Shown: positions 1 to 8,892, numbered from the stretch's first letter. The stretch is 64,000 bases of DNA from DATARH01 sp036008175 (GCA_036008175.1 DASYOB010000062.1:37918-101917), one strand, 5' to 3'. A program made the numbers and translations. The notes: generated by a model not told the origin, from the letters alone.

Positions 1-1
1 C

Positions 2-391
2 AAGGGCGAATCCGGCGATCCGGCCGGCATCGTGCAGGGAATGGAGGAGATCAAGGCCGCACGCGAGGCCTCGCAGCCGATCCGCGCCCGCACCGGCGGC
101 TCGACCTTCGCGAACCCTCTGGGCGACAAGGCGTGGCGGCTGATCGACCAGGCCGGCTGCCGTGGCCTCACTCGCGGCGGCGCGATGGTCTCGGAAAAGC
201 ACGCGAATTTCCTGATCAACACCGGCAATGCCACCGCAGCCGATATCGAAGGGCTCGGCGAGGAGGTGCGGCACCGCGTGCGGGAGCGCTTCGGCGTCCT
301 GCTCACATGGGAGATCCGCCGTATCGGCCGGCCACTTTCCCAGGCCAAGCCCGAGACTGCCGGAACGCCGGCTACGGCGAGGACCGGATGA
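2..391 (+). CDS. murB: UDP-N-acetylenolpyruvoylglucosamine reductase MurB (3' part)
   Basis: This is the C-terminal 129 residues of MurB, the cytoplasmic FAD enzyme that reduces UDP-GlcNAc-enolpyruvate to UDP-MurNAc in peptidoglycan precursor synthesis. The reading frame is open to the left edge, so the FAD domain lies outside the window. The visible part holds the family's C-terminal substrate-binding region: the TGGSTFANP loop with the catalytic Ser, the segment SEKHANFLINTGNATAADI, and LTWEIRRIG with the catalytic Glu near the end. The stop codon overlaps the ftsQ start as ATGA, so translation is probably coupled. In many alphaproteobacteria ddl sits between murB and ftsQ, but here it does not. 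Confidence 0.93.
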   Translation, partial: KGESGDPAGIVQGMEEIKAAREASQPIRARTGGSTFANPLGDKAWRLIDQAGCRGLTRGGAMVSEKHANFLINTGNATAADIEGLGEEVRHRVRERFGVLLTWEIRRIGRPLSQAKPETAGTPATARTG

Positions 392-1263
392 GGGCACGAT
401 CCGGCGGAGCCACGATTGCGGTTGGCCGGGCCACCTCCCTATGGTCACGCCGGCGACGGCTCCCGGGTCGACTACGGCGCACCGCGCTCTGGGGCGTTCT
501 GCTCGCCTTCACGGCCACCTGCTGCGCGCTCGCGCTGAACCAGACGGCAGGTACGGAAAATCTGGTCGCCGAGGCAGTGGATCGCGCGATCTCGGTCAGC
601 GCCGCGCTCGGTCTAGTGGTCACCGATATCCAGGTGGAAGGCCGCGAAACGACCGACACAGCAACCATCATGCGGTCGCTCGCAGCGGATCGCGGCACGC
701 CAATCCTCGCGATCAGCCCGAGCCGGGCGAAGCAACAGCTCGAAAGTCTGCCCTGGGTGCGTTCGGCAGCGATCGAACGACGCCTGCCGCACACTCTCTT
801 CGTCCGCCTCGTCGAACGGCATCCGCTCGCAGTATGGCAGCACGCCGGCAAGCAGGAGTTGATCGACCGTCATGGCGAGGTGATTGCGGTCAAGGATCTC
901 AGTCCCTTTTCCAGGCTGCCGACCGTCGTCGGCGACGATGCCGCGGCGCACGCCGCAAAACTTCTCGATACGCTAGCGAGCGAGCCCGAGCTCGCCCCTC
1001 GCGTAACCGCAGCGGTACGGGTCGACGACCGCCGCTGGAACCTGCGCATCGATAACGCCATCGACGTGCTGTTGCCCGAAGAAAATCCAGCGGCGGCCTG
1101 GGCTCGCCTTTCTGAGCTGGAACGCTCGAGCAAGCTGCTCAAACGCGATGTCCAGACCATCGATATGCGACTGCCCGACCGGCTTGTCCTGCGCGTCCAC
1201 ACCGCGCCGGCAACGGAAGCGGCCCCGGCGAAAAGACCCCATCCGTCAGGTAAGAGCACATGA
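388..1263 (+). CDS. ftsQ: Cell division protein FtsQ
   Basis: FtsQ is a bitopic inner-membrane divisome protein that joins early cytoplasmic and late periplasmic division proteins through FtsB/FtsL. The 291-residue product has an Arg-rich cytoplasmic N-terminus, one membrane segment at about residues 31-51, and a periplasmic POTRA domain starting near VTDIQVEGRE (about residues 80-150). The FtsQ/DivIB beta domain follows and includes WVRSAAIERRLPHTLFVRLVER. The ATG at 388 overlaps the murB stop (ATGA), and its own stop overlaps the ftsA start (ATGA). This supports a single tightly coupled murB-ftsQ-ftsA transcript. Length is normal for alphaproteobacteria. Confidence 0.94.
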   Translation: MRARSGGATIAVGRATSLWSRRRRLPGRLRRTALWGVLLAFTATCCALALNQTAGTENLVAEAVDRAISVSAALGLVVTDIQVEGRETTDTATIMRSLAADRGTPILAISPSRAKQQLESLPWVRSAAIERRLPHTLFVRLVERHPLAVWQHAGKQELIDRHGEVIAVKDLSPFSRLPTVVGDDAAAHAAKLLDTLASEPELAPRVTAAVRVDDRRWNLRIDNAIDVLLPEENPAAAWARLSELERSSKLLKRDVQTIDMRLPDRLVLRVHTAPATEAAPAKRPHPSGKST

Positions 1264-2564
1264 GCGAGCGCCGGGCGTCCTCGGCGAACGGCAACGTCAA
1301 AGCTAACGGAGCGACGGAGCGCGCTCGGCAGACCCCGGTGCGTCCGCGCGGCAGCCTGGTGGCCGCGCTCGACATCGGCACGACGAAAATCTGCTGCTTC
1401 GTCGCCCGCGTCGAGGCACAGCCGCGTATCATCGGGATCGGCCATCAGGTCGCGCGCGGGATGCGCGGCGGCGCGATCATCGATTTGGAGGCCGCGGGGC
1501 ACTCGATTCGTAGCGCGGTTCATGCCGCCGAGGAGATGGCCGGCGAAACCATCGAGCGAGTCGTCGCCAATCTGTCCGGCGGCTACGCCGCCTCTCGCAT
1601 CCTGAAGACCGAGATCGATACCGGCCGCCGCGAAATCAGTGATGCCGATATGCATCACGTGCTGGAGCGCGGCTATATGATGCGCGATGCGGCCGACCGG
1701 CAGGTGATCCATTCTATCCCGGTCGGCTTCTCGATCGACGACAGCCGGGGAATTCGCGACCCCCGCGGCATGGTTGGCGAGCGGCTCGGCGTCAACATGC
1801 ATATCGTGACTGCGGCGAAGGCGAGCGTGCGCAACCATGCCGCGGTGATCGGGCGCTCGCATCTCGAGGTCGAGGCGCTGGTCGTCAGCCCGTATGCCGC
1901 CGGGCTTGCCTGTCTCGTCGATGACGAGATGGATCTCGGTGTCACGGTAATCGATATGGGCGGGGGGACGACAACGATTGGGGTGTTTTTCGACGGAAAC
2001 CTGATCTTTGCGGACGCCGTGCCGGTCGGCGGGAGCCATGTCACCAACGACATTGCCCGTGGGCTATCCACCCCTGTTGCGCATGCGGAGCGGCTGAAAG
2101 CGCTGTTCGGCAGCGCCATCTCGTCAACACTCGACGAGCGGGAGATGATCGCGGTCCCGCAGATCGGCGAGGAAGATGACGGCCATGTCAATCATGTGCC
2201 CAAATCGCTCCTCGTCAGCATCATCGCCCCGCGTATCGAGGAAACCTTCGAGATGGTCCGCGACCGCCTTGAGGCGAGCAGCTTCGACAAGATTGCCGGC
2301 CGGCGCGTTGTCCTGACTGGCGGTGCGTGCCAGTTGCATGGGGTTCGCGAACTGGCTGGGCATATTCTCGACAAGCAGGTGCGGATCGGCCGGCCATCGC
2401 GGATCCGCGGATTGGCGGAAGCGACGCACGGCCCCGCCTTTTCGACAGCCGCCGGCCTATTACTTTTCGCCGTATCGGAACGGGCCGAATCGCCACGTCC
2501 AGTGCGGCTCGCCAGCAACGGGATTTTCAACCGCGTTAGTCAATGGATACGTGAGAACTTTTAG
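1260..2564 (+). CDS. ftsA: Cell division protein FtsA
   Basis: FtsA is an actin-like ATPase that tethers FtsZ filaments to the inner membrane. The 434-residue product shows the phosphate-1 motif AALDIGTTKICCF, the SHS2/1C region, the phosphate-2 motif VIDMGGGTTTIGVF, and adenosine-motif residues in VVLTGGACQLHGV. The extreme C-terminus FNRVSQWIRENF is the amphipathic membrane-targeting helix found in the family. The start overlaps the ftsQ stop (ATGA). The first 35 residues are a low-complexity Ala/Arg/Asn-rich extension ahead of the actin fold. ftsZ follows after 158 bases that hold a perfect stem-loop. Confidence 0.96.
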   Translation: MSERRASSANGNVKANGATERARQTPVRPRGSLVAALDIGTTKICCFVARVEAQPRIIGIGHQVARGMRGGAIIDLEAAGHSIRSAVHAAEEMAGETIERVVANLSGGYAASRILKTEIDTGRREISDADMHHVLERGYMMRDAADRQVIHSIPVGFSIDDSRGIRDPRGMVGERLGVNMHIVTAAKASVRNHAAVIGRSHLEVEALVVSPYAAGLACLVDDEMDLGVTVIDMGGGTTTIGVFFDGNLIFADAVPVGGSHVTNDIARGLSTPVAHAERLKALFGSAISSTLDEREMIAVPQIGEEDDGHVNHVPKSLLVSIIAPRIEETFEMVRDRLEASSFDKIAGRRVVLTGGACQLHGVRELAGHILDKQVRIGRPSRIRGLAEATHGPAFSTAAGLLLFAVSERAESPRPVRLASNGIFNRVSQWIRENF

Positions 2565-2586
2565 GATCTGCTTGGATTTTTCTTTG

Positions 2587-2607
2587 GCTCCGGGTACCCC
2601 CCGGAGC
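2587..2607 (+). other. Perfect stem-loop between ftsA and ftsZ
   Basis: GCTCCGGG (2587-2594) pairs perfectly with CCCGGAGC (2600-2607) around a 5-base loop. A T-rich run lies before it and no T-run follows on either strand, so it does not look like an intrinsic terminator. It could be an mRNA processing or stability element separating ftsA from ftsZ expression, or a binding site. Its function is unknown. Confidence 0.45.
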
Positions 2608-2722
2608 ACAAAACAGTTAGGATCGGGTCAGCTTCGCAGGGGAGCGCAAGCGTGATCCGTGCCGCCGAGTGCGTAGCGGCTTGGCTATGATCATACCCGC
2701 GCAGGCGCAGAGGGGAGACAAC

Positions 2723-4228
2723 ATGATAAATCTCAGCATCCCGAAGGACGAGCAGGAGCTGAAGCCCCGGATTACCGTCGTCGGGGTCGGCGGCGCCGGG
2801 GGGAACGCCGTAAACAACATGATCCGGTCGAACATGGCGGGATGCGAGTTCGTCGCCACCAACACCGACGCACAGGCCCTGTCCTTGTCCACGGCATCGC
2901 GCAAAATCCAGCTCGGCATCGGCGTTACCCGCGGCCTCGGGGCCGGGGCGCGGCCGGATGTCGGGCGGGCCGCGGCCGAAGAAGCGATCGACGACATCGT
3001 CGACTCGATCCAGGGTTCCAACATGGTGTTCATCACCGCCGGAATGGGCGGCGGCACCGGTACCGGCGCTGCGCCGGTGATCGCTCGGGTGGCTCGCGAA
3101 TCCGGGATTCTGACGATCGGCGTGATAACGAAGCCGTTTCATTTCGAAGGCGTGCAGCGCATGCGCATCGCCGAGACGGGCATCGAGGAACTGCAGAAAT
3201 ATGTCGATACGCTGATCATCATCCCGAACCAGAATTTGTTCCGGGTGGCGAACGAGCGCACGACTCTCGCCGACGCGTTCAAGATGGCCGACGATGTGCT
3301 CCATGCCGGCGTGCGCGGCGTCACCGATCTGATGGTGATGCCAGGGCTGATCAACCTCGATTTCGCCGACATCCGCACCGTGATGAGCGAGATGGGCAAG
3401 GCGATGATGGGGACCGGCGAAGCCGAAGGCGATCGACGCGCGATCGACGCCGCCGAGGCCGCGATCAACAACCCATTATTGGAAGACGTGTCGATGAAGG
3501 GCGCGCGCGGCGTCCTGATCAACATCACCGGCAGCACTGACATGACGCTGTTCGAGGTCGATGAGGCGGCGAACCGGATCCGCGAGGAGGTCGATCCCGA
3601 AGCCAACATCATCTTCGGCTCGACCTTCGACGAGAAGCTCGCGGGGCGGATGCGCATCTCGGTCGTTGCCACCGGTATCGACGCCGAAACCGCGCAGGAG
3701 CCGGCGCGCCCCGCGCTGGCTGTGCGCGCCGAGCCGATCCTGCGCGATCCCGCTTCCGGTTATACCCAGCCGATCCTGACCCAGAATGCCGCAACCGCTC
3801 GCGCCGAGCCCGTTCGGGCGGATCTTCGGGCCGAGGCTCGGACCGAGCCGCGCGCCGACGGCGCCGCGGAGCCTGCACCTCCGGCAGCGGAAGCGGCCGA
3901 AAGCGCCGCCTTGCGCAACGGTGCCTTTATCGCGCCGAAGCCAGCGGATGCCGGCGCCGCGCGGCCAGTATCACTGGCGCAACCGGCCGCTCCGCCTGCC
4001 TCCCAGCCGCCGCCAAAGGGCCGCACGCCGAGCCTGATCGAGCGGGTGACCGGTATCGGGCGCGCGCGGACCGCCGCGCCGCCGCCGGCACCGCGGCCAC
4101 AGCCACCGGCGGTAAAGCCCGCGCAGCAGCCGCGCCTGACCCCGCTCGAACCCGACCAGAAGCCGGGCCTCAGCAAGGAAGACGATCTGCTCGACATCCC
4201 GGCCTTCCTGCGCCGCCAGGCGAACTGA
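2723..4228 (+). CDS. ftsZ: Cell division protein FtsZ
   Basis: FtsZ is the tubulin-like GTPase that forms the cytokinetic ring. The ATG at 2723 is chosen because AGGGGAGA (2712-2719) lies just upstream and the protein then begins MINLSIPKDEQELKPRITV, as in relatives. The 501-residue product has the GTPase fold with GGAGGNAVNNM, the signature GGGTGTGAAPV, and the T7 synergy loop around NLDFADIRTVMSEMG. A long Ala/Pro/Arg-rich disordered linker (about residues 325-485, with repeated RAEP-like units) follows. The conserved C-terminal tail DDLLDIPAFLRRQAN binds FtsA and other partners. The next gene is convergent lysS, not lpxC as in many relatives. Confidence 0.97.
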   Translation: MINLSIPKDEQELKPRITVVGVGGAGGNAVNNMIRSNMAGCEFVATNTDAQALSLSTASRKIQLGIGVTRGLGAGARPDVGRAAAEEAIDDIVDSIQGSNMVFITAGMGGGTGTGAAPVIARVARESGILTIGVITKPFHFEGVQRMRIAETGIEELQKYVDTLIIIPNQNLFRVANERTTLADAFKMADDVLHAGVRGVTDLMVMPGLINLDFADIRTVMSEMGKAMMGTGEAEGDRRAIDAAEAAINNPLLEDVSMKGARGVLINITGSTDMTLFEVDEAANRIREEVDPEANIIFGSTFDEKLAGRMRISVVATGIDAETAQEPARPALAVRAEPILRDPASGYTQPILTQNAATARAEPVRADLRAEARTEPRADGAAEPAPPAAEAAESAALRNGAFIAPKPADAGAARPVSLAQPAAPPASQPPPKGRTPSLIERVTGIGRARTAAPPPAPRPQPPAVKPAQQPRLTPLEPDQKPGLSKEDDLLDIPAFLRRQAN

Positions 4229-4252
4229 AGCGGGGCCTGCTGTGCCCCTGCA

Positions 4253-5764
4253 CTACCGGGGGCGCAGCGTCGGAAAGGCGATGACGTCGCGGATCGACGG
4301 GCTGTCCGTCAGCAACATCACGAGCCGATCGATGCCGATGCCAAGGCCACCGCAGGGCGGCAACCCGTATTCGAGCGCCAACAGGTAATCCTCGTCGAGC
4401 GGTTGCGCCTCCTCGTCCCCGGCCGCGCGAGCGAGCATCTGCGCTTCGAAGCGGGCGCGCTGGTCTAGCGGATCGTTGAGCTCGGAAAACGCGTTGGCGA
4501 CCTCCCAGCCGTAGATGTAGGTCTCGAACCGCTCGACCAGCCGCGGATCGTTGCGGTCGGCCTTGGCCAGCGGCGAGATGTCCCGCGGGAAGCCAGTGAC
4601 GTGAGTGGGCTGCAATAGCCGATCCTCGACCCGCGCGGCGAACACGGCTTCAAGCGCCTGCCCCCAGCTCTCACCGCCGGTCAGCGCGCAGCCGAGCCGC
4701 CCGGCCGCCTCGCGCGCGGCCGCGGCGTCCTCGATCGCCAGAAAATCGACGCCGGTCGCCTCCAACACCAACTGGGCCATGCTGTGGCGCGGCCAAGGCG
4801 GGGTCAGATCGATCGCCGTCCCGCCATAGGTCATCTTCAGCCCGCCCGCCGCCCGCTCGGCGACATGAGCGACGATCTCCTCGGTAAGGCTCATCATCGC
4901 CGCGTAATCGACATAGGCCTCGTACAGTTCAAGCGAGGTGAATTCCGGGTTGTGCCGCGGCGAAAGTCCCTCGTTGCGGAAGCAGCGATTGATTTCGAAC
5001 ACCTTGTCGGCGAGGCCGCCGACGACGAGGCGCTTCAGGTGGAGCTCGGGCGCGATGCGCAAATAGAGGTCCATGTCGAGGGCGTTGTGATGCGTCACGA
5101 ACGGTCGTGCTGAGGCGCCCCCGGGGATCATGTGCAGCATCGGCGTCTCGACTTCGAGATAGCCGCGCGCCAAAAGGTAGGCCCGCATCTCCGCGACGAT
5201 CCGGCTGCGACGGCGCAGCGTCTCGCGACTCTGCGGGTTCATGATCAGGTCGAGATAGCGCTGGCGGTAGCGCAGCTCGATGTCGGCCAGCCCGTGATAT
5301 TTCTCGGGCAGCGGGCGCAGCGCCTTAGCCAGCATCGTCAGCGCGCTGGCGTTGACGGTCAGCTCGCCGCGTGGGGTGCGGCGGACAACACCCTCGACCC
5401 CGATCAAATCGCCGATATCGAACAGGCGCAGCAGTTCAAGTTGATCGGGTGACAGGTAATCCTTGTGACTGAAAATCTGGATTTTGCCAGAAGCATCATG
5501 CAGATCGATGAACATGCCGCTGTTGCGAATGGCGCGGGCGCGGCCGGCGACACGCACCCGGTCCTCGGTCTCTGCACCAGCCGGCAGCGTCGCATAGCGC
5601 TGTTCGAGCGCCGCTGCCTCGTCCGTGCGCGCAAAGCTGGCCGGGTAGGGATCGACTCCCGCCCCGCGCAGCGTTTCGAGCTTGGCGAGGCGAACGCTGC
5701 GGAACCGATCGTCATCATCCGCGGCGTTGCGAGACGGGTCGGGAACGAGATCGTCGGCAGCCAT
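4253..5764 (-). CDS. lysS: Lysyl-tRNA synthetase, class II
   Basis: Charges tRNA-Lys with lysine in the cytoplasm. The 503-residue protein has an N-terminal OB-fold anticodon-binding domain (about 55-160; RAIRNSGMFIDLHDASGKIQ) and a class II catalytic core. Motif 2 is FRNEGLSPRHNPEFTSLE and motif 3 is GGLGIGIDRLVMLLTDSPSI near the C-terminus. I choose the ATG at 5764 (MAADDLVPDP) because AAGGA precedes it by 6 bases; an upstream in-frame codon at 5803 lies inside a stem-loop and lacks a Shine-Dalgarno. The gene converges on ftsZ with a 24-base gap and has an unusually structured 5' leader. Confidence 0.96.
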   Translation of the reverse strand: MAADDLVPDPSRNAADDDDRFRSVRLAKLETLRGAGVDPYPASFARTDEAAALEQRYATLPAGAETEDRVRVAGRARAIRNSGMFIDLHDASGKIQIFSHKDYLSPDQLELLRLFDIGDLIGVEGVVRRTPRGELTVNASALTMLAKALRPLPEKYHGLADIELRYRQRYLDLIMNPQSRETLRRRSRIVAEMRAYLLARGYLEVETPMLHMIPGGASARPFVTHHNALDMDLYLRIAPELHLKRLVVGGLADKVFEINRCFRNEGLSPRHNPEFTSLELYEAYVDYAAMMSLTEEIVAHVAERAAGGLKMTYGGTAIDLTPPWPRHSMAQLVLEATGVDFLAIEDAAAAREAAGRLGCALTGGESWGQALEAVFAARVEDRLLQPTHVTGFPRDISPLAKADRNDPRLVERFETYIYGWEVANAFSELNDPLDQRARFEAQMLARAAGDEEAQPLDEDYLLALEYGLPPCGGLGIGIDRLVMLLTDSPSIRDVIAFPTLRPR

Positions 5765-5780
5765 GATTGTCCTTAGCCCC

Positions 5781-5847
5781 GTGGCCGGACACGTTCCGGC
5801 CACCCACGTCTTTAAATTCTCAAATGCTCAGTCGTTGCAAGACGTGG
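5781..5847 (-). promoter_or_regulatory. Two tandem stem-loops in the lysS 5' leader
   Basis: Read on the minus strand, the leader forms CCACGTCTT (5847-5839) pairing with AAGACGTGG (5812-5804) around a 26-base loop. Directly abutting it is GTGGCCGGA (5803-5795) pairing with TCCGGCCAC (5789-5781) around a 5-base loop. Both 9-bp stems are perfect. The Shine-Dalgarno AAGGA and the ATG at 5764 follow within 17 bases. No T-run follows, so this is not a classical intrinsic terminator for the upstream ABC gene. It may be a translational or attenuation control element for lysS. Confidence 0.5.
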
Positions 5848-5897
5848 ATGCGCGGGACAAGCCTGAGCGGGTGGATTTGTGTACGGGATGCGTGGGT

Positions 5898-7622
5898 TTA
5901 GTCGCCCGCGACGGCCGCCCCGACTTGGTAGTGTCCGAGATCCACGATCGTCTCATGGAAGCGCTTCAGCGTGCCGTGATGGCCGACGCTGACAATGGTC
6001 GGCCGCCAATCGGCCTCACGCAGCAAGCGATACAGCGCCGATTCCGCCGCCTCGTCGAGGGCCGAGGTCGCCTCGTCGAGGAACACGACCTCCGGCCGCA
6101 CCAGCAGCACCCGCGCAAAGCCGAGGCGTTGCTGCTCACCGCCGGACAGGCGCTGCGCCCAGTTGCCTTCCTCGTCGAGCTGATCGACGAGGTAGGACAA
6201 GCCGACCGCATGGAGCGCTGCCTCGAGCTCCGCACGGCGCGGCTGATGATCCAGCTCGGGATAGGTAATCGCGTCGCCGAGCGTGCCCAATGGCAGATAG
6301 GGGCGTTGCGGCAAGAACAGCACGTGCCCGTCGCCAACGCGGATTCGTCCGCGCCCGAACGGCCACAACCCGGCAATCGCGCGGAGGAGTGTGCTCTTTC
6401 CCGATCCAGAGGGGCCTGTCACGAGCACAGGCTTTCCCGGAGCCGCGGCGAGCGCGATGTCCTGGCGCAGCGGATGCCCGCCCGGCAAGTTCAGGTCGAG
6501 ACCCGCGACCTCGACACCGGAGCCGGCGCGCTCGATCTCTATCGGCTGCGGCCCGTGCCGGTCGGTGGCGATCTCGTCGACCTTTCCGCGAAAACCCGAT
6601 AGCCGCTGAACCACCGATTGATATTCGGCTATCTCGGTGTAACTCGTGACGATAAAGGACAATGAATCCTGCACCTGCGCGAACGCGGATGAGATCTGCA
6701 TCAAGCCGCCGAGCTGGATCTGCTTCGAGAAATAGCGCGGCGCCGCCACCAGGAACGGAAAAACGATAGCCAACTGCGAATAGCCGGTGGTGAACCATGT
6801 CAGCGATTTGCGGCGACGGATGACTTCCCACCAATTCAGCACGACGTGGGCGAAGCGGCCTTGAAAGACGCCGAGTTCGCGGCTCTCGCCGCCGTAGAAC
6901 GCGACACTTTCGGCGTGCTCGCGCAGCCGCACCAGGCTGAAGCGGAAATCGGCCTCGTAGCGCTGCTGGTTGAACAGAAGGCCGATCAGCGGCGAGCCGA
7001 TCTTCTGGGTCAGCCAGGTGCCACCGACTGCATAAAGGATCGCCGCAAATACCATATAGCCGGGAATATCGAAATGCGAGGCGCCGCCTAGCGGAATCCG
7101 CAAGGCCCCGGACAGGGTCCACAGGATGAACAGGAACGAGAGCAGCGTGACCGCCGCGTTGAGCAGCCCGATCGACAGGGTGAGCGTGATCGAGGTGAAA
7201 CGGTCGAGGTCCTCGGCGATGCGCTGGTCGGGGTTATCGGTCGAGGACTGGTCGAGCTGCATGCGGTAATATGCCTGGTCGGCGAGCCAGTCCTTGAGGA
7301 ACCGGTCGGTCAGCCACCGCCGCCAGCGGATCTGTAGAATCTGCCGCAGATAGAGCTGGTAAACAGCGACGACGATCAGCGCTACCGCGATCACACCGAA
7401 AACCGCGAACTGCCACCAGAATTCAGGCCAATCGTAATTCTGGAGAGCGTTGTAAAAATCGTTGTTCCAGGAGTTGAGGCGGACATTGAGCCATACCGAG
7501 GCCAGATTCAGCGCGACCACGGCGGCAAGCAGAGCGCGGGCCGACCATTTCTCGTCCCCGGTCCAAAAGGGCCAGGCGAGATTCCAGGACGCTCGCAAAA
7601 GTCCCTGCTTCGACAACGCCAT
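5898..7622 (-). CDS. SbmA/BacA/YddA-like ABC transporter, fused permease and ATPase
   Basis: A 574-residue inner-membrane protein combining an SbmA/BacA-type membrane domain (ABC_membrane_2; about residues 1-340, with hydrophobic segments near 28-48, 70-92, 150-172 and 185-210) with an ATPase domain (about 380-574). The family signature LNVRLNSWNNDFYNALQNYD lies near residue 45. The ATPase has Walker A GPSGSGKSTLL, signature RLSGGEQQRLGFARVLL, Walker B VVFLDEATSALDE and H-loop VSVGHH. Family members move peptides, vitamin B12 or very-long-chain fatty acids (ABCD-like), but the substrate cannot be read from sequence. It is transcribed toward lysS and is divergent from mmcB. Confidence 0.9.
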   Translation of the reverse strand: MALSKQGLLRASWNLAWPFWTGDEKWSARALLAAVVALNLASVWLNVRLNSWNNDFYNALQNYDWPEFWWQFAVFGVIAVALIVVAVYQLYLRQILQIRWRRWLTDRFLKDWLADQAYYRMQLDQSSTDNPDQRIAEDLDRFTSITLTLSIGLLNAAVTLLSFLFILWTLSGALRIPLGGASHFDIPGYMVFAAILYAVGGTWLTQKIGSPLIGLLFNQQRYEADFRFSLVRLREHAESVAFYGGESRELGVFQGRFAHVVLNWWEVIRRRKSLTWFTTGYSQLAIVFPFLVAAPRYFSKQIQLGGLMQISSAFAQVQDSLSFIVTSYTEIAEYQSVVQRLSGFRGKVDEIATDRHGPQPIEIERAGSGVEVAGLDLNLPGGHPLRQDIALAAAPGKPVLVTGPSGSGKSTLLRAIAGLWPFGRGRIRVGDGHVLFLPQRPYLPLGTLGDAITYPELDHQPRRAELEAALHAVGLSYLVDQLDEEGNWAQRLSGGEQQRLGFARVLLVRPEVVFLDEATSALDEAAESALYRLLREADWRPTIVSVGHHGTLKRFHETIVDLGHYQVGAAVAGD

Positions 7623-7661
7623 TCTTTACCTCCGACTAGGCCGTCCTTTGTATTGCGCTCG

Positions 7662-8135
7662 ATGACCGCCGTTTCATCCCCCGCCGCTGCACTCCTGGCG
7701 CGCAGCATCTGCCGGGCGCTCGAGCAGCTTGGGTATGCCAGCCTACTCGAACTCCCGCTCGCCAATGGACGCCGTGCCGACATCCTCGCGCTCGGCAAGA
7801 CCGGTGAGATCATGATCGTCGAGATCAAGAGCTCGGTGGCCGATTTCCGCGCCGACCGCAAATGGGCCGAATATCGGGAGTTCGCGGACCGGCTCTATTT
7901 CGCTGTGCCGAACGAGTTTCCCGCCGCCTTAATCCCCGAAGAATGTGGCCTGATAGTGGCGGACGGGTTCGGCGCGGCCGTGCTGCGCCACGGCGTCACG
8001 ACCCCGCTCGCGGCCGCCCGCCGACGCGCCGTGACGCTGCGCTTTGCGATGGCGGCGGCGGCAAGGCTGCGGCGCCAACTCGACCCGCAGGCCGGATGGC
8101 TTCCCGAGAGCTTCCGAGACCCAACCGAGCGTTGA
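7662..8135 (+). CDS. mmcB: MmcB family DNA repair protein
   Basis: A 157-residue relative of MmcB, an SOS-linked alphaproteobacterial protein associated with repair of crosslinked DNA. The core resembles a PD-(D/E)XK nuclease fold: RRADILALGKTGEIMIVEIKSSV carries the Asp and the E-x-K pair (about residues 43-63), followed by DRKWAEYREFADRLYFAV. I use the ATG at 7662 (MTAVSSPAAALL); a TTG at 7653 is a possible alternative, and neither has a strong Shine-Dalgarno. The promoter must lie in the 39-base gap with the divergent ABC gene or overlap its start. No clear LexA box was found by eye. Confidence 0.85.
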   Translation: MTAVSSPAAALLARSICRALEQLGYASLLELPLANGRRADILALGKTGEIMIVEIKSSVADFRADRKWAEYREFADRLYFAVPNEFPAALIPEECGLIVADGFGAAVLRHGVTTPLAAARRRAVTLRFAMAAAARLRRQLDPQAGWLPESFRDPTER

Positions 8136-8340
8136 GCATCGGTTTACGAGCCACCCTGAAAATACGTGTGAATTTTAAGGTGGCTCTCCCGCGCCAGTTG
8201 AATGGCGTTGCAACTGCCGGCATGCCACGTCGACGCCTGCCGACCTTTCTCCAGCCGTCTTCGACAGAGTCTAACAAACAACTGTGGCGATTTTCGCGGC
8301 GTTGCAGGCGGGGCGCGGGAACAAGTTTTCCGTCGCCGTG

Positions 8341-8892
8341 CTACTCCGCACCCTCGGATAGCTTCAATCGGCGCAGAAGGACGTAAAGGGCGCCGCTGCC
8401 GCCATGCTGCGGCTGGGCTGGAGCGATTGCCAGGAGGTGCCGGCGAATTCCGGCCTCGTTGAGCCAGCGTGGGACCGCCTCCTTCAGAACCCCGCCGCTG
8501 AAGCGGCCTCGTCCCGTGATGACCAGCACGCAGCGGCGGCCGGCGCCATGCGAGCCGGCGATAAAGCGCGAGAGCGCCTCGTGGGCCTCGGCCTGGGTCA
8601 GGCCGTGCAGGTCGAGACGCGCCTCGATGGCTCGGCGGCCACGTTTCAGCCTTTCGGCATTGGCCCGATCGATCCCGGCAAAGCGATCGAGCGGCGGCAG
8701 CGGGGCAGGAGGCGGCGCGACTGGCGGCGCCGGCGAGGTGGCGGGCTTGCCCAGGCGCGCTAGCGCCTCGCCGGTATCGCCGGCAGGATGCCGGCGATCC
8801 GCATCCAAGGGAATGCTGCGGCTCGGCAACGGCGCGACATCGCGCATCGCCCGCCGCCACAACCCGATATCGTCAGGACCCGGGCGGCGCAT
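8341..8892 (-). CDS. Smr/MutS2-type domain protein
   Basis: A 183-residue protein with a Pro/Ala-rich N-terminal half and a C-terminal Smr domain (about residues 90-178). The domain shows the conserved DLHGLTQAEAHEAL and the HGxGxG-equivalent segment LVITGRGRFSGGVLKEAVPR, then GGSGALYVLLRR. Smr domains act as nicking endonucleases or RNases, and stand-alone alphaproteobacterial versions have no firm role. Its ATG (8892) lies 20 bases inside the lutC 3' end, so it is probably read with the lut operon. The mltA/timA/secB neighbourhood is typical for this gene. The 205 bases between it and convergent mmcB hold no gene I can support. Confidence 0.88.
   Translation of the reverse strand: MRRPGPDDIGLWRRAMRDVAPLPSRSIPLDADRRHPAGDTGEALARLGKPATSPAPPVAPPPAPLPPLDRFAGIDRANAERLKRGRRAIEARLDLHGLTQAEAHEALSRFIAGSHGAGRRCVLVITGRGRFSGGVLKEAVPRWLNEAGIRRHLLAIAPAQPQHGGSGALYVLLRRLKLSEGAE

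Noticed and set aside
870..2039. Long minus-strand open frame over ftsQ/ftsA
   Set aside because: It is antisense to two well-supported genes and has no recognisable family; GC-rich DNA makes such frames.
2587..2607. ftsA-ftsZ hairpin as an intrinsic terminator
   Set aside because: No T-run follows on either strand; a T-rich run only precedes it.
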